Below are positions 44,010 through 52,826 of a stretch of DNA of 64,000 nt, piece by piece; the first letter of the stretch is position 1; each line of letters begins with the position of its first letter. A program made the position numbers and the translations under genes. The stretch spans positions 1 through 64,000 of the forward strand of contig CAZYBU010000013.1 in NCBI GenBank assembly GCA_964645775.1, given 5' to 3'. The notes beneath the pieces are model-generated. The model saw only the letters and a list, made by a program, of their open reading frames with translations, ran no database searches and was not told where the DNA came from. The DNA comes from CAZYBU01 sp964645775. Its GTDB lineage: Bacteria; Spirochaetota; UBA4802; UBA5550.

Positions 44010-45077
44010 TCAGCGTTGTATGCGGCCGCTGGCGTCACCGCCGTACAGGGCCATGATTTCATCCATGGTCGAAAGATTAACATCACCTTCAATAGAATGG
44101 TTCAGGCAGGATGCGGCCACGGCATATTCCAGGGCCTCCTCCATGTTTTCCATTGTGGCCAGGCCGCAGATCAGAGCGGCGCAGAAGCTGTCTCCTCCTC
44201 CCACCCGGTCCACGATATGGGTGATGTCATATTTTCTGGAAAAATAACTGGCTCCCTTGTTGCTGATACAGGCCGACCAGCGGTTGTGGCTGGCAGAGAC
44301 ACTTTCCCGAAGGGTGATGGCCACCAGTGAAACTTTTGAAAACTGCTGGAAAACTGAATCCATCAGTTTGCGGTATTGTTCTTCCAGAATATCACCTTCG
44401 ACAGGATTAATCTCGGTACCTATTGCCAGTGATTTCTGGCAGTCCTCTTCGTTAGCTATGATAACATCAGCGTTGGAAGCCAGTTCCTTCATAATTGGGA
44501 CAGGATCTTCCCCATAGTTCCACAGTTTTGCTCTGAAATTCAGATCTATGGATGTAACCAGCCCCAGGTCTTTCGCCTTTTTCATGGCCTCCAGGGATAG
44601 CACCGCGCAGTTTTTTGACAGGGCGGGAGTAATCCCTGTAATGTGGAACCAGCGGCAGTCTTTAAAAGCCGAATCCAGGTCGATCGCTTTCGGATCAAGT
44701 GTGCTTATGGCCGTGTTCTCCCGGTCATAGATAACCCGGGAAGGTCTCTGGTTGGCCCCCTTCTCCATGAAGTAGATACCCATTCGGGTACGGGGACGCA
44801 GCAGAATGTTTGAAACATCCACGCCGTAACCTCGAAGTGTCCGGATAGCGGAGCGGCCCAGATCGTTTTCCGGAAGGGCCGTGATAAACCGGGAGGGGAG
44901 ACCCTGGATCGCAAGGCTCACGGCCACGTTCGATTCTCCCCCTCCGAAGTTTACCTCCAGGGAGGGGGACTGGAAGAGCCGTTCCATCCCGGGAGGGGAG
45001 AGACGAATCATAATCTCACCCAGGGTGGCGAAGGTCCCCTCGTGTTTTTTTGTAAACAGGGCATCCAGTTTAGTCAT
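44010..45077 (-). CDS. kdgK: 2-dehydro-3-deoxygluconokinase (PfkB family)
   Basis: 355 residues. PfkB/ribokinase fold: N-terminal GEIMIRLSPPG (20-30) and FGGGESNVAVSLA (about 44-56) for the substrate, and the C-terminal VDRVGGGDSFCAALICGL (near 287) containing the anion hole and catalytic Asp. KDG kinases have this combination. It phosphorylates KDG to KDPG, the step after uxuA. First gene of the six-gene operon. The palindrome 11 nt upstream of its start codon should control the whole unit. No KDPG aldolase is in the window. Confidence 0.85.
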   Translation of the reverse strand: MTKLDALFTKKHEGTFATLGEIMIRLSPPGMERLFQSPSLEVNFGGGESNVAVSLAIQGLPSRFITALPENDLGRSAIRTLRGYGVDVSNILLRPRTRMGIYFMEKGANQRPSRVIYDRENTAISTLDPKAIDLDSAFKDCRWFHITGITPALSKNCAVLSLEAMKKAKDLGLVTSIDLNFRAKLWNYGEDPVPIMKELASNADVIIANEEDCQKSLAIGTEINPVEGDILEEQYRKLMDSVFQQFSKVSLVAITLRESVSASHNRWSACISNKGASYFSRKYDITHIVDRVGGGDSFCAALICGLATMENMEEALEYAVAASCLNHSIEGDVNLSTMDEIMALYGGDASGRIQR

Positions 45078-45087
45078 GGCTGTTCAT

Positions 45088-45114
45088 TGTTCGATATATA
45101 TTGTATATTGAACA
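45088..45114 (-). promoter_or_regulatory. 27-bp palindrome at the sugar-acid operon start
   Basis: TGTTC and GAACA outer arms, with an AT-rich inside that pairs almost throughout (ATATA/TATAT); 11 of 13 pairs are Watson-Crick and two are G-T. It begins 11 nt from the kdgK start codon on the minus strand, where transcription start would be. GntR, LacI or IclR-type sugar-acid repressors bind similar sites; no such gene is in the window. Confidence 0.6.
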
Positions 45115-45223
45115 CTACCGGAGGGGAAAAAAGAACGCAACGATAATATTGCACTTTTTTATCTTTTTCCATGGAACACTCCGAGTATTCTACGGATGGT
45201 GATCTGACAAAAAGGAAAAAGCC

Positions 45224-45646
45224 ATGAGCGAATCTATAGAAGGATACCCTGTTGTGGTGGAGATACCGGTTGCCTGGGGAGAGATGGACGCCTTTCTCCA
45301 TGTGAATAACATTTATTTTTTCCGGTACTTCGAGACTGCGAGGATCGCCTTTTTCGAGAAGATGGATATACCCTACGAACGGACCGACGATGGACCGGGT
45401 GTCATTCTTGCCCAGACATCGTGCCAGTTTCTAAAACCCCTTTATTACCCGGACCGGTTGAAAGTCGGCGCGAGGGTGCGATCCATGGGCACGACCAGTG
45501 TCGTTCTGGAATACGTAGTGGTTGATTCCACGGGCGAGAGGGCCGCGGCAGGAGATTCCGTTGTTGTATTCTACCATTACGGCAGGGGAGAGAAGATGCC
45601 CGTGCCGGAGGACCTGAGAAAAAGGATAGAGAACCTTGAAGGTTAG
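45224..45646 (+). CDS. YbgC/FadM-type acyl-CoA thioesterase
   Basis: 140 residues, single hot-dog fold. The start VAWGEMDAFLHVNNIYFFRYFETARIAF (about 16-43) contains the conserved Asp (MD) and the HVNN motif of 4-hydroxybenzoyl-CoA thioesterase-like enzymes. It hydrolyses acyl-CoA or acyl-ACP esters; the substrate is not predicted. A single gene, running convergently into the next with overlapping stop codons (45643-45646). Confidence 0.88.
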   Translation: MSESIEGYPVVVEIPVAWGEMDAFLHVNNIYFFRYFETARIAFFEKMDIPYERTDDGPGVILAQTSCQFLKPLYYPDRLKVGARVRSMGTTSVVLEYVVVDSTGERAAAGDSVVVFYHYGRGEKMPVPEDLRKRIENLEG

Positions 45647-46047
45647 TTCGTGTCTTTGTGGATGAGTATCTCTTCCAGCTCGTCCGCTTTGGCCGCGATG
45701 TAGATGAGAGATTTCATGAATCTCTGGGGGTCGCAGTCCTGTAGCAGGATGGAGTTGCGGAAAACAAGGGTGTCGTTCATCAGGGCCAGGGCCCCGTAGT
45801 CCAGGGTGGAGTTCATCTGCAGGGCGTACTTGAAGAGCTCCGGGGAGTCCTTCTTCAGACCGGCCACCACGGACCAGTAGTTAATGATCCTGTCGCCGGA
45901 CTCATCCCTGGTGAGGGTAATAAGCATCTCCTGGGAACGATCATTCTCGAACTCAAGGGTAGTGGTATAGCCGCCGGAAGAGTCCTTGTGAAACTGGATT
46001 TTGAATTCCGAAGCTACGGCTGATATGAATCCATCGAATACTTCCAT
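45643..46047 (-). CDS. YbjN-like / type III secretion chaperone-fold protein
   Basis: 134 residues, alpha-beta-beta-beta-alpha pattern typical of the YbjN/CesT (Tir chaperone-like) fold: helix (MEVFDGFISAVASEF), strands (TTTLEFEND, EMLITLTRDE, INYWSVVAGL), helix (ELFKYALQMNSTL), strands (GALALMND, LVFRNSILLQD) and a final helix (PQRFMKSLIYIAAKADELEEILI). These small proteins are frequent in spirochaetes and their role is unknown. The stop overlaps the thioesterase stop from the other strand. A divergent promoter region (46048-46173) separates it from the peptidase gene. Confidence 0.65.
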   Translation of the reverse strand: MEVFDGFISAVASEFKIQFHKDSSGGYTTTLEFENDRSQEMLITLTRDESGDRIINYWSVVAGLKKDSPELFKYALQMNSTLDYGALALMNDTLVFRNSILLQDCDPQRFMKSLIYIAAKADELEEILIHKDTN

Positions 46048-46173
46048 GATAATAGCCTTATACCAGCGTTATATCTTTACGTCAATCACAATAGAATGTG
46101 GTGAATTAGATCAAAAAATGAAAAATTCTTGATCTTCCAGGGGCATAGGGCGATAGAATGACAACGGGGTGAC

Positions 46174-47103
46174 ATGCAACCAAAACGAAAAATTTTAGAG
46201 ATGAAGGTCAGGCGGGAGATCCTGAATAATTCCCGGGAGATCATTCATTACCTGGCCTCGGAACTGGGTGAACGCACCCTGAGGAAATACGACGCCCTAC
46301 AGTCGGCCCGCTCCTTTATCCTGGACTATGCCCGAAAAAGCGGCCTTACTCCTGTTGAACAGACCTACGAGATGGAGGGTAAAGAGGTATCCAACATTGT
46401 CGTGGACATACCGGGGTACGAAAGGCCGGACGAGGTTATCATTCTGAGCGGCCATTACGATACCGTGGAGGGAACGCCGGGCGCCGATGATAACGCCACC
46501 TCCGTGGCCGCGGTCCTTGAGATTCAGAGACTCCTGGCTCACTACCGTTTTAAGAAGACCCTCCGGTTCGTCAATTTTACACTGGAAGAACCCCCCTTTT
46601 TCGGATCCGAGAACATGGGAAGCATGCGTTACGCGAAGGAATGCAGGGAAAGAGGCGAAAAAATCGACCTTATGGCGGCGATCGATATGATCGGTTTCGC
46701 GTGCAAACGATGCCAGCAGAGATTCCCCAACATGGTGGACAAGAGCAAGTATCCCTCAAAGGGAGACTATCTTGCCGTGGTCTCCTTTCCATCCTGCTCG
46801 CCCCATGTTTTTCTCTGGAAACGTCTCTACAACAGTTACGCTAAGAAGAAAATTTTCGACCTTATAGGGCCGGCTTCAATACCCGGCATTGAACTTTCCG
46901 ATCATTCGTCCTTTATCAAGTATAAGTATCCGGCCCTGCTGTTGACCGACACAGCCTTTTACCGGAACCGAAATTACCACCAGGCCGGGGATACCTATGA
47001 GACTATCAATTTCAGCTTTCTCACGGATAATATCTACAACATCATGCTGACCCTCATGGACCTGGGAAACATGTGCGAGCTTTTTGAAGATGGAGGGGAA
47101 TGA
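46174..47103 (+). CDS. M28 family zinc aminopeptidase
   Basis: 309 residues without a signal peptide, so probably cytoplasmic, unlike many M28 enzymes. The two-zinc site residues are in place: [10 protein letters not shown] (His, about 92), [11 protein letters not shown] (Asp, about 104), [13 protein letters not shown] (catalytic Glu and ligand, about 139), AIDMIGF (Asp) and a C-terminal [11 protein letters not shown] with His. It would release N-terminal residues or act on a small amide. The Cys-rich DUF6485 gene follows in overlap. Start at 46174 has GGGGTGAC upstream. Confidence 0.88.
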   Translation: MQPKRKILEMKVRREILNNSREIIHYLASELGERTLRKYDALQSARSFILDYARKSGLTPVEQTYEMEGKEVSNIVVDIPGYERPDEVIILSGHYDTVEGTPGADDNATSVAAVLEIQRLLAHYRFKKTLRFVNFTLEEPPFFGSENMGSMRYAKECRERGEKIDLMAAIDMIGFACKRCQQRFPNMVDKSKYPSKGDYLAVVSFPSCSPHVFLWKRLYNSYAKKKIFDLIGPASIPGIELSDHSSFIKYKYPALLLTDTAFYRNRNYHQAGDTYETINFSFLTDNIYNIMLTLMDLGNMCELFEDGGE

Positions 47104-47105
47104 TC

Positions 47106-47309
47106 ATGGAATGCAAGCAGGAAAGAAATCTGGAAATATGCAACTGTACCTATGAGCCCTGTTCACGAAAAGGCATCTGCTGTGACTGCATCATATATCA
47201 CAAAAGGATGCGGGAGCTTCCCGCCTGTCTTTTCCCGGCGGACGCGGAGAGGACCTATGACCGATCTTATGAACATTTCGTCCGCCTTGTCCAGGCCGGG
47301 AAGGTGTAG
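47106..47309 (+). CDS. DUF6485 Cys-rich protein
   Basis: 67 residues from ATG 47106 (GGAGGGG seven nt upstream; an ATG at 47100 is too close to it). Eight cysteines in the first 41 residues (3, 12, 14, 19, 25, 26, 28, 41) with [18 protein letters not shown], a pattern of small zinc- or Fe-S-binding proteins of the DUF6485 family that occur in anaerobes. Unknown function. It is cotranscribed with the M28 peptidase gene. Confidence 0.75.
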   Translation: MECKQERNLEICNCTYEPCSRKGICCDCIIYHKRMRELPACLFPADAERTYDRSYEHFVRLVQAGKV

Positions 47310-47332
47310 GTACCGATAACTATCGGTGACCT
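47308..47332. terminator. Hairpin between convergent genes
   Basis: AGGTACCGATA and TATCGGTGACCT form a stem of about 11 bp with a bulge and a very short loop. The following T-tract is weak (CTTTACG). It probably terminates transcription from one or both sides. Confidence 0.45.
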
Positions 47333-47539
47333 TTACGATAATGATACAAAGCTTCCCTTCCAGGCGCAGCCTCCGGTTTCCCATGTGAGTTCACGTTGGG
47401 GAAGAAGGGCTGAAAGTTCTCTCCGGGCGGTCTTTTCGAAGCCTGGTGTGACAACCGCGAAGAATTCCCGGTCAGGATCGATAACATGCCGGCGGATTCG
47501 TTTATGCAGGGAAGGGACCGCGTTGGGGAGATCGCTCAC
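47333..47539 (-). CDS. Truncated THUMP-like protein (RlmL/TrmN N-terminal fragment)
   Basis: 68 residues, 3 nt after the stop of the RlmD-like gene. FFAVVTPGFEKTARRELSALLPQ (about 26-48, split here) and TWETGGCAWKGSF resemble the start of THUMP-containing RNA methyltransferases (the 'PGLEelaaeEL' strand-helix and 'GGV.feG' turn). The expected methyltransferase domain is absent and the frame ends directly after it. It may be a relic or a short stand-alone RNA-binding module. Low certainty that it is expressed. Confidence 0.4.
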   Translation of the reverse strand: MSDLPNAVPSLHKRIRRHVIDPDREFFAVVTPGFEKTARRELSALLPQRELTWETGGCAWKGSFVSLS

Positions 47540-47542
47540 GGT

Positions 47543-48682
47543 CTATACCCGTTCCAGAAGGGCGAGGGTCTCCACGTGGGGGGTCTGGGGAAACATGTCC
47601 CAGGCCTCGATCCACCGGAGCCTGTAATTCACAAGTTCAGGCAGTTCCCGGGCAAAGGCGGCCGGGTTGCATGACATGTAGAGGATTTTTTCCGCTCCCA
47701 GTTCGTTAACCAGGGGAAGCTCCTTCGGATGGAGCCCGGCCCGGGGAGGGTCCAGTACCAGTGTGTCGCAGCTGTCCCTCTTCTCCCGGAGAAAAAGCCG
47801 CGTGTCGGAACAGTGGGATTCCACGTTCTTGATGCCATTAATCTCAAAATTTGTCCGGGCCGAGTCTACGGCTTCCTCCACCACTTCCACTCCGGTGACA
47901 CGCTCCGCTTTTTCCGAGATAAAAAGGGAGATGCTCCCCACGCCGGAGAAGAGGTCAAGGACCCGGCCCCGGGCATGGTCCCGGATGACCCGGTATATCT
48001 GCCGGGCCACGGACGAATTGGACTGGAAGAAGGAGTTGGGCGTAATCCTGTACTTGATGCCGTCGAACTCCTCCTGGATATATCCCTGTTTTACGGTCTC
48101 CATCTCCCGGCCGAAGCTGGTGTCGGCCAGGCCGTCGTTAAAAAGTAGGGAGAGGGAATCGACTTTATCTTTCAGGTAATCGATCAGATTATGGAGCCGG
48201 TTCTCCTCCTCCGCTACCACGAAACTTGCCATGATCTGGCCCGTGAAACGGGCCTGTCGGAAGACAACATATCGCAGGTATCCCTGGTGGCGCAGGTAAT
48301 TGTATCCTTCCACCTCCCTGACAGCTTCCCGTATCTCTTCGAAAAGGGAACGGCTCTCCGGCTGCATGAGAGGACAGGTGGAAAGGTCCGCCACGAATTT
48401 ATAGCTGCCCGCCTCCCGGAGACCGAATTTGCCGAAAGCGGTAACGAAGTCCATCCGGTTGCGATATCCGAAAGGTTCGGAAGGATGGACCTTTTCCACG
48501 GAGAATAGTTCCGGCTCCAGAGAATTCAGGTAGTCCCTCTTCATGAGAAGCTGGCCCTGGTATGGGACGTCCTGGAACATGCATCCCCCGCAGGTGCCGA
48601 AGTGGGGACACGTCGGCTTCATGTCCGGGTCCCGGTAGGGGGCCGCCAGGTCCTGGAAGAACTGTTTCTTTTTCTTTTTCAT
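47543..48682 (-). CDS. 23S rRNA m5U methyltransferase, RumA/TrmA family
   Basis: 379 residues. An N-terminal 4Fe-4S site (Cys25, Cys31, Cys34 in CPHFGTCGGC, plus Cys in DLSTCPL) and the SAM-methyltransferase core: VLDLFSGVGSISL near 236, DPPRAGLHPKEL near 310 and the catalytic SCNPAAFARELPEL near 335, ending MFPQTPHVETLALLERV. It methylates uracil C5 in rRNA (RlmD/RlmC activity; TrmFO-like tRNA activity is also possible). It lacks the TRAM domain of RlmD, giving a shorter protein. Downstream is the THUMP-like fragment. Confidence 0.88.
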   Translation of the reverse strand: MKKKKKQFFQDLAAPYRDPDMKPTCPHFGTCGGCMFQDVPYQGQLLMKRDYLNSLEPELFSVEKVHPSEPFGYRNRMDFVTAFGKFGLREAGSYKFVADLSTCPLMQPESRSLFEEIREAVREVEGYNYLRHQGYLRYVVFRQARFTGQIMASFVVAEEENRLHNLIDYLKDKVDSLSLLFNDGLADTSFGREMETVKQGYIQEEFDGIKYRITPNSFFQSNSSVARQIYRVIRDHARGRVLDLFSGVGSISLFISEKAERVTGVEVVEEAVDSARTNFEINGIKNVESHCSDTRLFLREKRDSCDTLVLDPPRAGLHPKELPLVNELGAEKILYMSCNPAAFARELPELVNYRLRWIEAWDMFPQTPHVETLALLERV

Positions 48683-48734
48683 GGGGACCGGATACAGGCC
48701 ACCGTTTCATCTGGCCAGTACATTTTACCGGTCA

Positions 48735-49364
48735 TCAGATCAGTTTAAGGAGCGGCACGAAAAGAATATGAAGCAGGATGGCGATACCTGCAAGGGAAAG
48801 GGTCAGTCGTTTCTTAAAGGCCAGGGAAAGATTATCATGGGCCCAGGCCACGGCGAACCAGGGAAGACAATATCCCAGGGCCAGGAGAAAAAGGTTGGGG
48901 AACTTCCAGAACCAGTATTCCCATACCAGGATGCCGGCCCGGTTAAGGAGGACCTCAACGAAAAGGCCTGTCAGGCCCATGGCAACCGGTATAAAAATGC
49001 GATTCGGGATACCGAGGATCGTAATATCTTTTTCATCGGGAAGGGCCTTTACAACCATGATACCGATGACCGCGAAGAAGAAGGCGATCTCGATGGAGTA
49101 TCCCACATAGATAAGATAAGCAGTGTCACCATTGACGGTCCACAGCGCGGATCGGCCCGTGACAGGGAGAAGGAGGGCGTTACCGATCTCCCAGGTCAGC
49201 TCCAGGAAAAAGAGGGATATGCCGAGATAGAGAGCGCTCCAGTTCTTCCGCTCGATCTCGGTGATGTAGACATAGGCCACGAATACCAGGAAGGGTACCA
49301 CGTACCATTTCAACATAGAGGGGTCCCGGAGCATTTCAAGGGCCCGGAGAGTCGCATCGGTCAT
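48735..49364 (-). CDS. Membrane protein of unknown function
   Basis: 209 residues with six hydrophobic helices and several membrane-facing Trp, Glu and Asp residues (FFLELTWEIGNALLLP; FVEVLLNRAGILVWEYWFWKFPN). The pattern recalls rhodopsin-like or carotenoid-type membrane proteins, but no family is recognised. It runs minus, 66 nt after the preceding gene; no cotranscription is required. Confidence 0.6.
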   Translation of the reverse strand: MTDATLRALEMLRDPSMLKWYVVPFLVFVAYVYITEIERKNWSALYLGISLFFLELTWEIGNALLLPVTGRSALWTVNGDTAYLIYVGYSIEIAFFFAVIGIMVVKALPDEKDITILGIPNRIFIPVAMGLTGLFVEVLLNRAGILVWEYWFWKFPNLFLLALGYCLPWFAVAWAHDNLSLAFKKRLTLSLAGIAILLHILFVPLLKLI

Positions 49365-49429
49365 CTTTCTGCTCCCTGACAGGCTATGGATGAACTGTAA
49401 ACTAAATCTGTCAGAGAGTCAAACCGAAA

Positions 49430-51076
49430 TCAGTAGAGAGCCGGCCTTCCGGGCCGGGCCGGGAACCAGGCCAGGGAACGGCCTTCCATGTATTTATCCC
49501 GGAAACCTTCGGTTTCAGGCATGAACCATATCCCGCTTTGAAGGCTTTCTTTCACTGTTTTCGGTGATAAAATTTTACCCGCTTCCTTCCGGGCCCGGCG
49601 TGTGGTCTCTGAGGTTAAAGGTGCGGGATACCGGTTGGAACCCCTTCGGGAACACCAGTCCCACCTGAGGCAGTCCAGGAGGAATTCCCTTTCCAGAAGA
49701 TTCAGAATGGCATTCGTCTTCATGAAAAAGGAGGCGGTATCCTCCCACCCCCGTTCAGGCGTGCCGATGGAAAGAGACACCTCCTGGAGTTTCTGGAAAA
49801 GGTTGAAAGGAGAATCGACCCCGCGCAGAAGTTCATCCAGGGTAAGCGGGAAACCGCCGCTGTTGTAGAGAATATCTACCAGCCGGGCTATCTCTTCTAA
49901 TAGATCGATATCATTCTCACGAAGAAGGGGGGTGGACCGGACCCTGTAGGGAGGTTCCCGGTTAAAGGTAATCCCTTTTCCGGGACCTTCTTCCTGTTCC
50001 GACTGTTCCCGGAGGGGCGTGCCGGGAAGGAGCTTCAGGATTCCCACCTGGAAATGGTCCGCGCCCAGGGAGAAGATATTGTTAAAGGAATCGCGTACCC
50101 GCTCCGGGCCTTCTCCGGGAAGGCCCACGAGCTGGTCCACGTGGAGGTGGATGGTGGTTGCGTCAAGAAGGCGCCGGCATGCCTCTCGTGCCTTCTGCCA
50201 CTCTCCCTTCCTGTTCACGGAAAGCAGGGCCTCAGGGGTCGTGGACTGGATGCCGACCTCGAACTGGAAGAGACCGGCCGGCGCCTGTTCCAGGAGGGTA
50301 AAGTCATCCTCCTCCAGGGTCCCGGGCATGATCTCGAAGTGGAAAGTGGTCGCCGACCCGCCCCACTTTTCTATGATATGTCTCCAGATGGTCCGGTAAT
50401 GTTCGGGGCGGGTATTGAAGGTCCGGTCAATAAATTTAACGAGTTCAGGATTTGCGGCCAGGATCCGGTCGATCTCCTCCAGGACACGGCCGGTCTCCCG
50501 GAACTGGAGGGGAATGTCCTCCCGGGAAGAGAGGCAGTACGTACAGTTCCGGGGACAGCCCCGGCTCGACTCGTAGTAGATGTACCGGTTTGCCAGGTTC
50601 GCCAGGTCCTCTTCATCATAGGGAAAAGGTATCTCGTCGAGATGAAGAGGGGAAACTTTCATCATACCCTTCGGAGTCACTCCCTCCAGGAGAAGGGAAC
50701 GGAAGGCCGCCTCGCCGGGACCGCGGATCACTGCCCGGACAGACCGGTGGGCCAGCCACTTCTCCAGGGTGTAGGATACCTCCGGCCCTCCCAGGATAAT
50801 GACAGGCCTTTGCTTCCATCCGTCCATGATCTGGAGAAGCCTTTCCATGACAGATGAGTTCCAGATATAGACCGAGAGTCCCAGGACGGCGGGGGCCATC
50901 CTGCCGATCTCCTCGGCCATATCCATGGGTGAAACCGTAAGGGTCCACTCACGGATGGAAACATTCACGGAGAGGTCACGGAGGGACGCCTTCAGGTAAT
51001 AAAGCGCCAGAGAGGAGTGGGTATACCGGGCGTTGCAGGTGGCCAGGAGGATGTCCCCTTCCGGGAGGGTCTCCAC
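49430..51076 (-). CDS. B12-binding radical SAM protein (DUF4080)
   Basis: 548 residues. The N-terminal cobalamin-binding Rossmann domain (about 1-130: TCNARYTHSSLALYYL, then ILGGPEVSYT) is followed by a radical SAM domain with CPRNCTYC (about 174-181) and a C-terminal DUF4080 region (about 350-548). Such proteins perform methylations or other radical chemistry, but the substrates of the DUF4080 group are unknown. GESSRGCPRNCTYCLSSRE-type spacing is intact. It begins close to the YIP1 gene (6 nt). Confidence 0.85.
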   Translation of the reverse strand: METLPEGDILLATCNARYTHSSLALYYLKASLRDLSVNVSIREWTLTVSPMDMAEEIGRMAPAVLGLSVYIWNSSVMERLLQIMDGWKQRPVIILGGPEVSYTLEKWLAHRSVRAVIRGPGEAAFRSLLLEGVTPKGMMKVSPLHLDEIPFPYDEEDLANLANRYIYYESSRGCPRNCTYCLSSREDIPLQFRETGRVLEEIDRILAANPELVKFIDRTFNTRPEHYRTIWRHIIEKWGGSATTFHFEIMPGTLEEDDFTLLEQAPAGLFQFEVGIQSTTPEALLSVNRKGEWQKAREACRRLLDATTIHLHVDQLVGLPGEGPERVRDSFNNIFSLGADHFQVGILKLLPGTPLREQSEQEEGPGKGITFNREPPYRVRSTPLLRENDIDLLEEIARLVDILYNSGGFPLTLDELLRGVDSPFNLFQKLQEVSLSIGTPERGWEDTASFFMKTNAILNLLEREFLLDCLRWDWCSRRGSNRYPAPLTSETTRRARKEAGKILSPKTVKESLQSGIWFMPETEGFRDKYMEGRSLAWFPARPGRPALY

Positions 51077-51082
51077 GAAGCC

Positions 51083-51706
51083 TCAGCGGATAAAGACCAG
51101 GATAAAGGCCAGGTAGACGATCATGGCCACAAGGCCGGTAAGGATGCTGGCCGGCCAGGAGATTTTCTCCGAGCGGCGGATCCCCAGGGTGGCAAGGGCG
51201 AGGGGCCAGAGTCCGCCGATAACCTGCCTGGGAATATCGAAGGCCGGGTGGAAGACCGGCTCGCCCCGGGCGATCAGCTTTTGACTCTCCGGGAAAAAAG
51301 CGAAGAGAAGAGTCTCCGGCAGCCACATGGTCAGCAGGGTGGGAATAAGTACCGCCACGGCAAGGACCGCGAAGTGTACTTCAAAGGAACCCTTACCTCC
51401 GAAGGCGGCAGCCACCAGTCGGGCCGTCCCCGCGTAAAGAATAACAGCCAGGATAAAGACAGGCATGGCGAAGAAAATTTCCCAGAAGTAGTATTCCTCG
51501 GCCGGTATGTTAAGAGCCGGGGGGAGCGCGGCGCCGAAACCGTTCATGTATCCGATCCAGACCGTGAAGGTGTAGAGAAGACCGATCATGAGAAGGGCTA
51601 TCATACCGTAGGCCAGACGGTCATCGTCGTCCCTCAACTGACGTATTCGCCTATTCGGCCTGTACACGGGAATGACAAGGTATTTAAGAAGGCGGGATGT
51701 TTTCAT
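51083..51706 (-). CDS. YIP1-like membrane protein
   Basis: About 207 residues from the ATG at 51706. Five to six hydrophobic helices with a charged N-terminus. The pattern of a Pro-rich middle with FWEIFFAMPVFILAVILYAGTARLVAAAFGGKGSFEVHFAVLA (split here) is characteristic of the YIP1/YckC-like group. In other bacteria YIP1 members have no defined role. Minus strand, just upstream of the radical SAM gene. Confidence 0.65.
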   Translation of the reverse strand: MKTSRLLKYLVIPVYRPNRRIRQLRDDDDRLAYGMIALLMIGLLYTFTVWIGYMNGFGAALPPALNIPAEEYYFWEIFFAMPVFILAVILYAGTARLVAAAFGGKGSFEVHFAVLAVAVLIPTLLTMWLPETLLFAFFPESQKLIARGEPVFHPAFDIPRQVIGGLWPLALATLGIRRSEKISWPASILTGLVAMIVYLAFILVFIR

Positions 51707-51795
51707 GGCGCGTATCCTCAATAATGGATTTTATCATGTTCAGGGTTTATTCTTATGCGGAATCAGGGCAAGTATGAAATGTGGCAATGTCTTCC

Positions 51796-52425
51796 TCAGA
51801 TCTTCCGGGAGAGGGAGAGGCCGTCCCGCAAAGGAATCCAGGAGGTTTCGAAGCGCTTGTCCGCGTAAAGGGCCTCGTTGAATAGCTGAACGGAACGGGC
51901 CGTCTTGTCCTTCGTGCCCGGGTCCGCCACGATCCCGTACCAGAGGGTGTTGTCTGTTATAAGCACTCCGCCGGGCCGGAGTCTGTCCCAGGCAACGTCG
52001 ATAGAGTTGACATAATCTTCTTTGTCGATGTCGTTAAATACGATGTCAAAGGTCTCGTCCAGGGAACGGGATGTCTCCAGGGCGTCTCCCAGGTAGAAGC
52101 GGAGCTCGCAGGCGATCTCCATATCCCGGAAGGCCTTCTCCGCGTCAGTTCTGTTGCCGGGGAACATATCGGTGCAGACAATTGTCCCGTCAGCAGGAAG
52201 GGCCAGGGCGAAGAAGAGGGCGGAGTATCCGAAACCGGAACCGAGTTCCAGGATCTTTTTCGCGTTCATGGAACGGGCCAGCAGGTAGAGAAAGTGTCCC
52301 GCGTCGGGACCGATGATGGGAAAATCTTCTTTCTCTGCCCGCTCTTCCATGGCAAGGATGACCGGGTGCCGTTCGGGACGGAGGGAGAACAGGTATTCTT
52401 CCACGTGGGGGTCGGTTATGGGCAA
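51796..52425 (-). CDS. O-methyltransferase, COMT-like (family 3)
   Basis: 209 residues, SAM-dependent class I methyltransferase of the catechol/caffeoyl-CoA O-methyltransferase family. Motif I LELGSGFGYSALFFA (about 60-74), VCTDMFPGN (about 82-90), FNDIDKEDYV (metal-binding Asp, about 129-138) and LITDNTLWYG (about 153-162) are all present. The real substrate in such bacterial proteins is usually unknown (hydroxylated aromatics or tRNA wobble uridine, as in TrmR). It shares a strand and 11-nt spacing with the PaaI-like gene. Confidence 0.85.
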   Translation of the reverse strand: MPITDPHVEEYLFSLRPERHPVILAMEERAEKEDFPIIGPDAGHFLYLLARSMNAKKILELGSGFGYSALFFALALPADGTIVCTDMFPGNRTDAEKAFRDMEIACELRFYLGDALETSRSLDETFDIVFNDIDKEDYVNSIDVAWDRLRPGGVLITDNTLWYGIVADPGTKDKTARSVQLFNEALYADKRFETSWIPLRDGLSLSRKI

Positions 52426-52436
52426 GGGTCGCCTCC

Positions 52437-52826
52437 TTATTTCAGGAATACATTCGTGGCCGTGGCCCGGAGAAGAAGGGTGCCATCCGATTCCTTTTCC
52501 AGGGAACCTTCCAGGTAGATCTGATTCGTGCCCTGGCGCACTACCTCGGCCCGGCCGATGATGGTCTCTCCCGCCCTGGCCGGTTTAAGATAATTGACGC
52601 TCATCTGAATGGTGGCGCTGGCTCTGTCGGGCGCCAGGGTCACCACGGTTGGGCCCAGGACGTTGTCCATCATGCCGGCCAGTATGCCACCCTGGATGGA
52701 ACCGTAGGGGTTCTCCATCTCCTCCGTGGGAGTGAACCGGCACTTGGCCTTCCCCTCTCCCGCGCTTATGAGTTCACCGTTGAGAAAATCGAAACAGGGG
52801 GGAGGGAGTTTTATCTCTTTGCTCAT
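52437..52826 (-). CDS. PaaI-type hot-dog thioesterase
   Basis: 129 residues, hot-dog fold. The family signature NPYGSIQGGILAGMMDNVLGPTV (about 39-61, split here) carries the catalytic Gly/Asp region, and SVNYLKPARAGETIIGRAEV follows. It resembles PaaI/YdiI acyl-CoA thioesterases. Probably first gene of the minus-strand unit with the O-methyltransferase. Confidence 0.85.
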   Translation of the reverse strand: MSKEIKLPPPCFDFLNGELISAGEGKAKCRFTPTEEMENPYGSIQGGILAGMMDNVLGPTVVTLAPDRASATIQMSVNYLKPARAGETIIGRAEVVRQGTNQIYLEGSLEKESDGTLLLRATATNVFLK

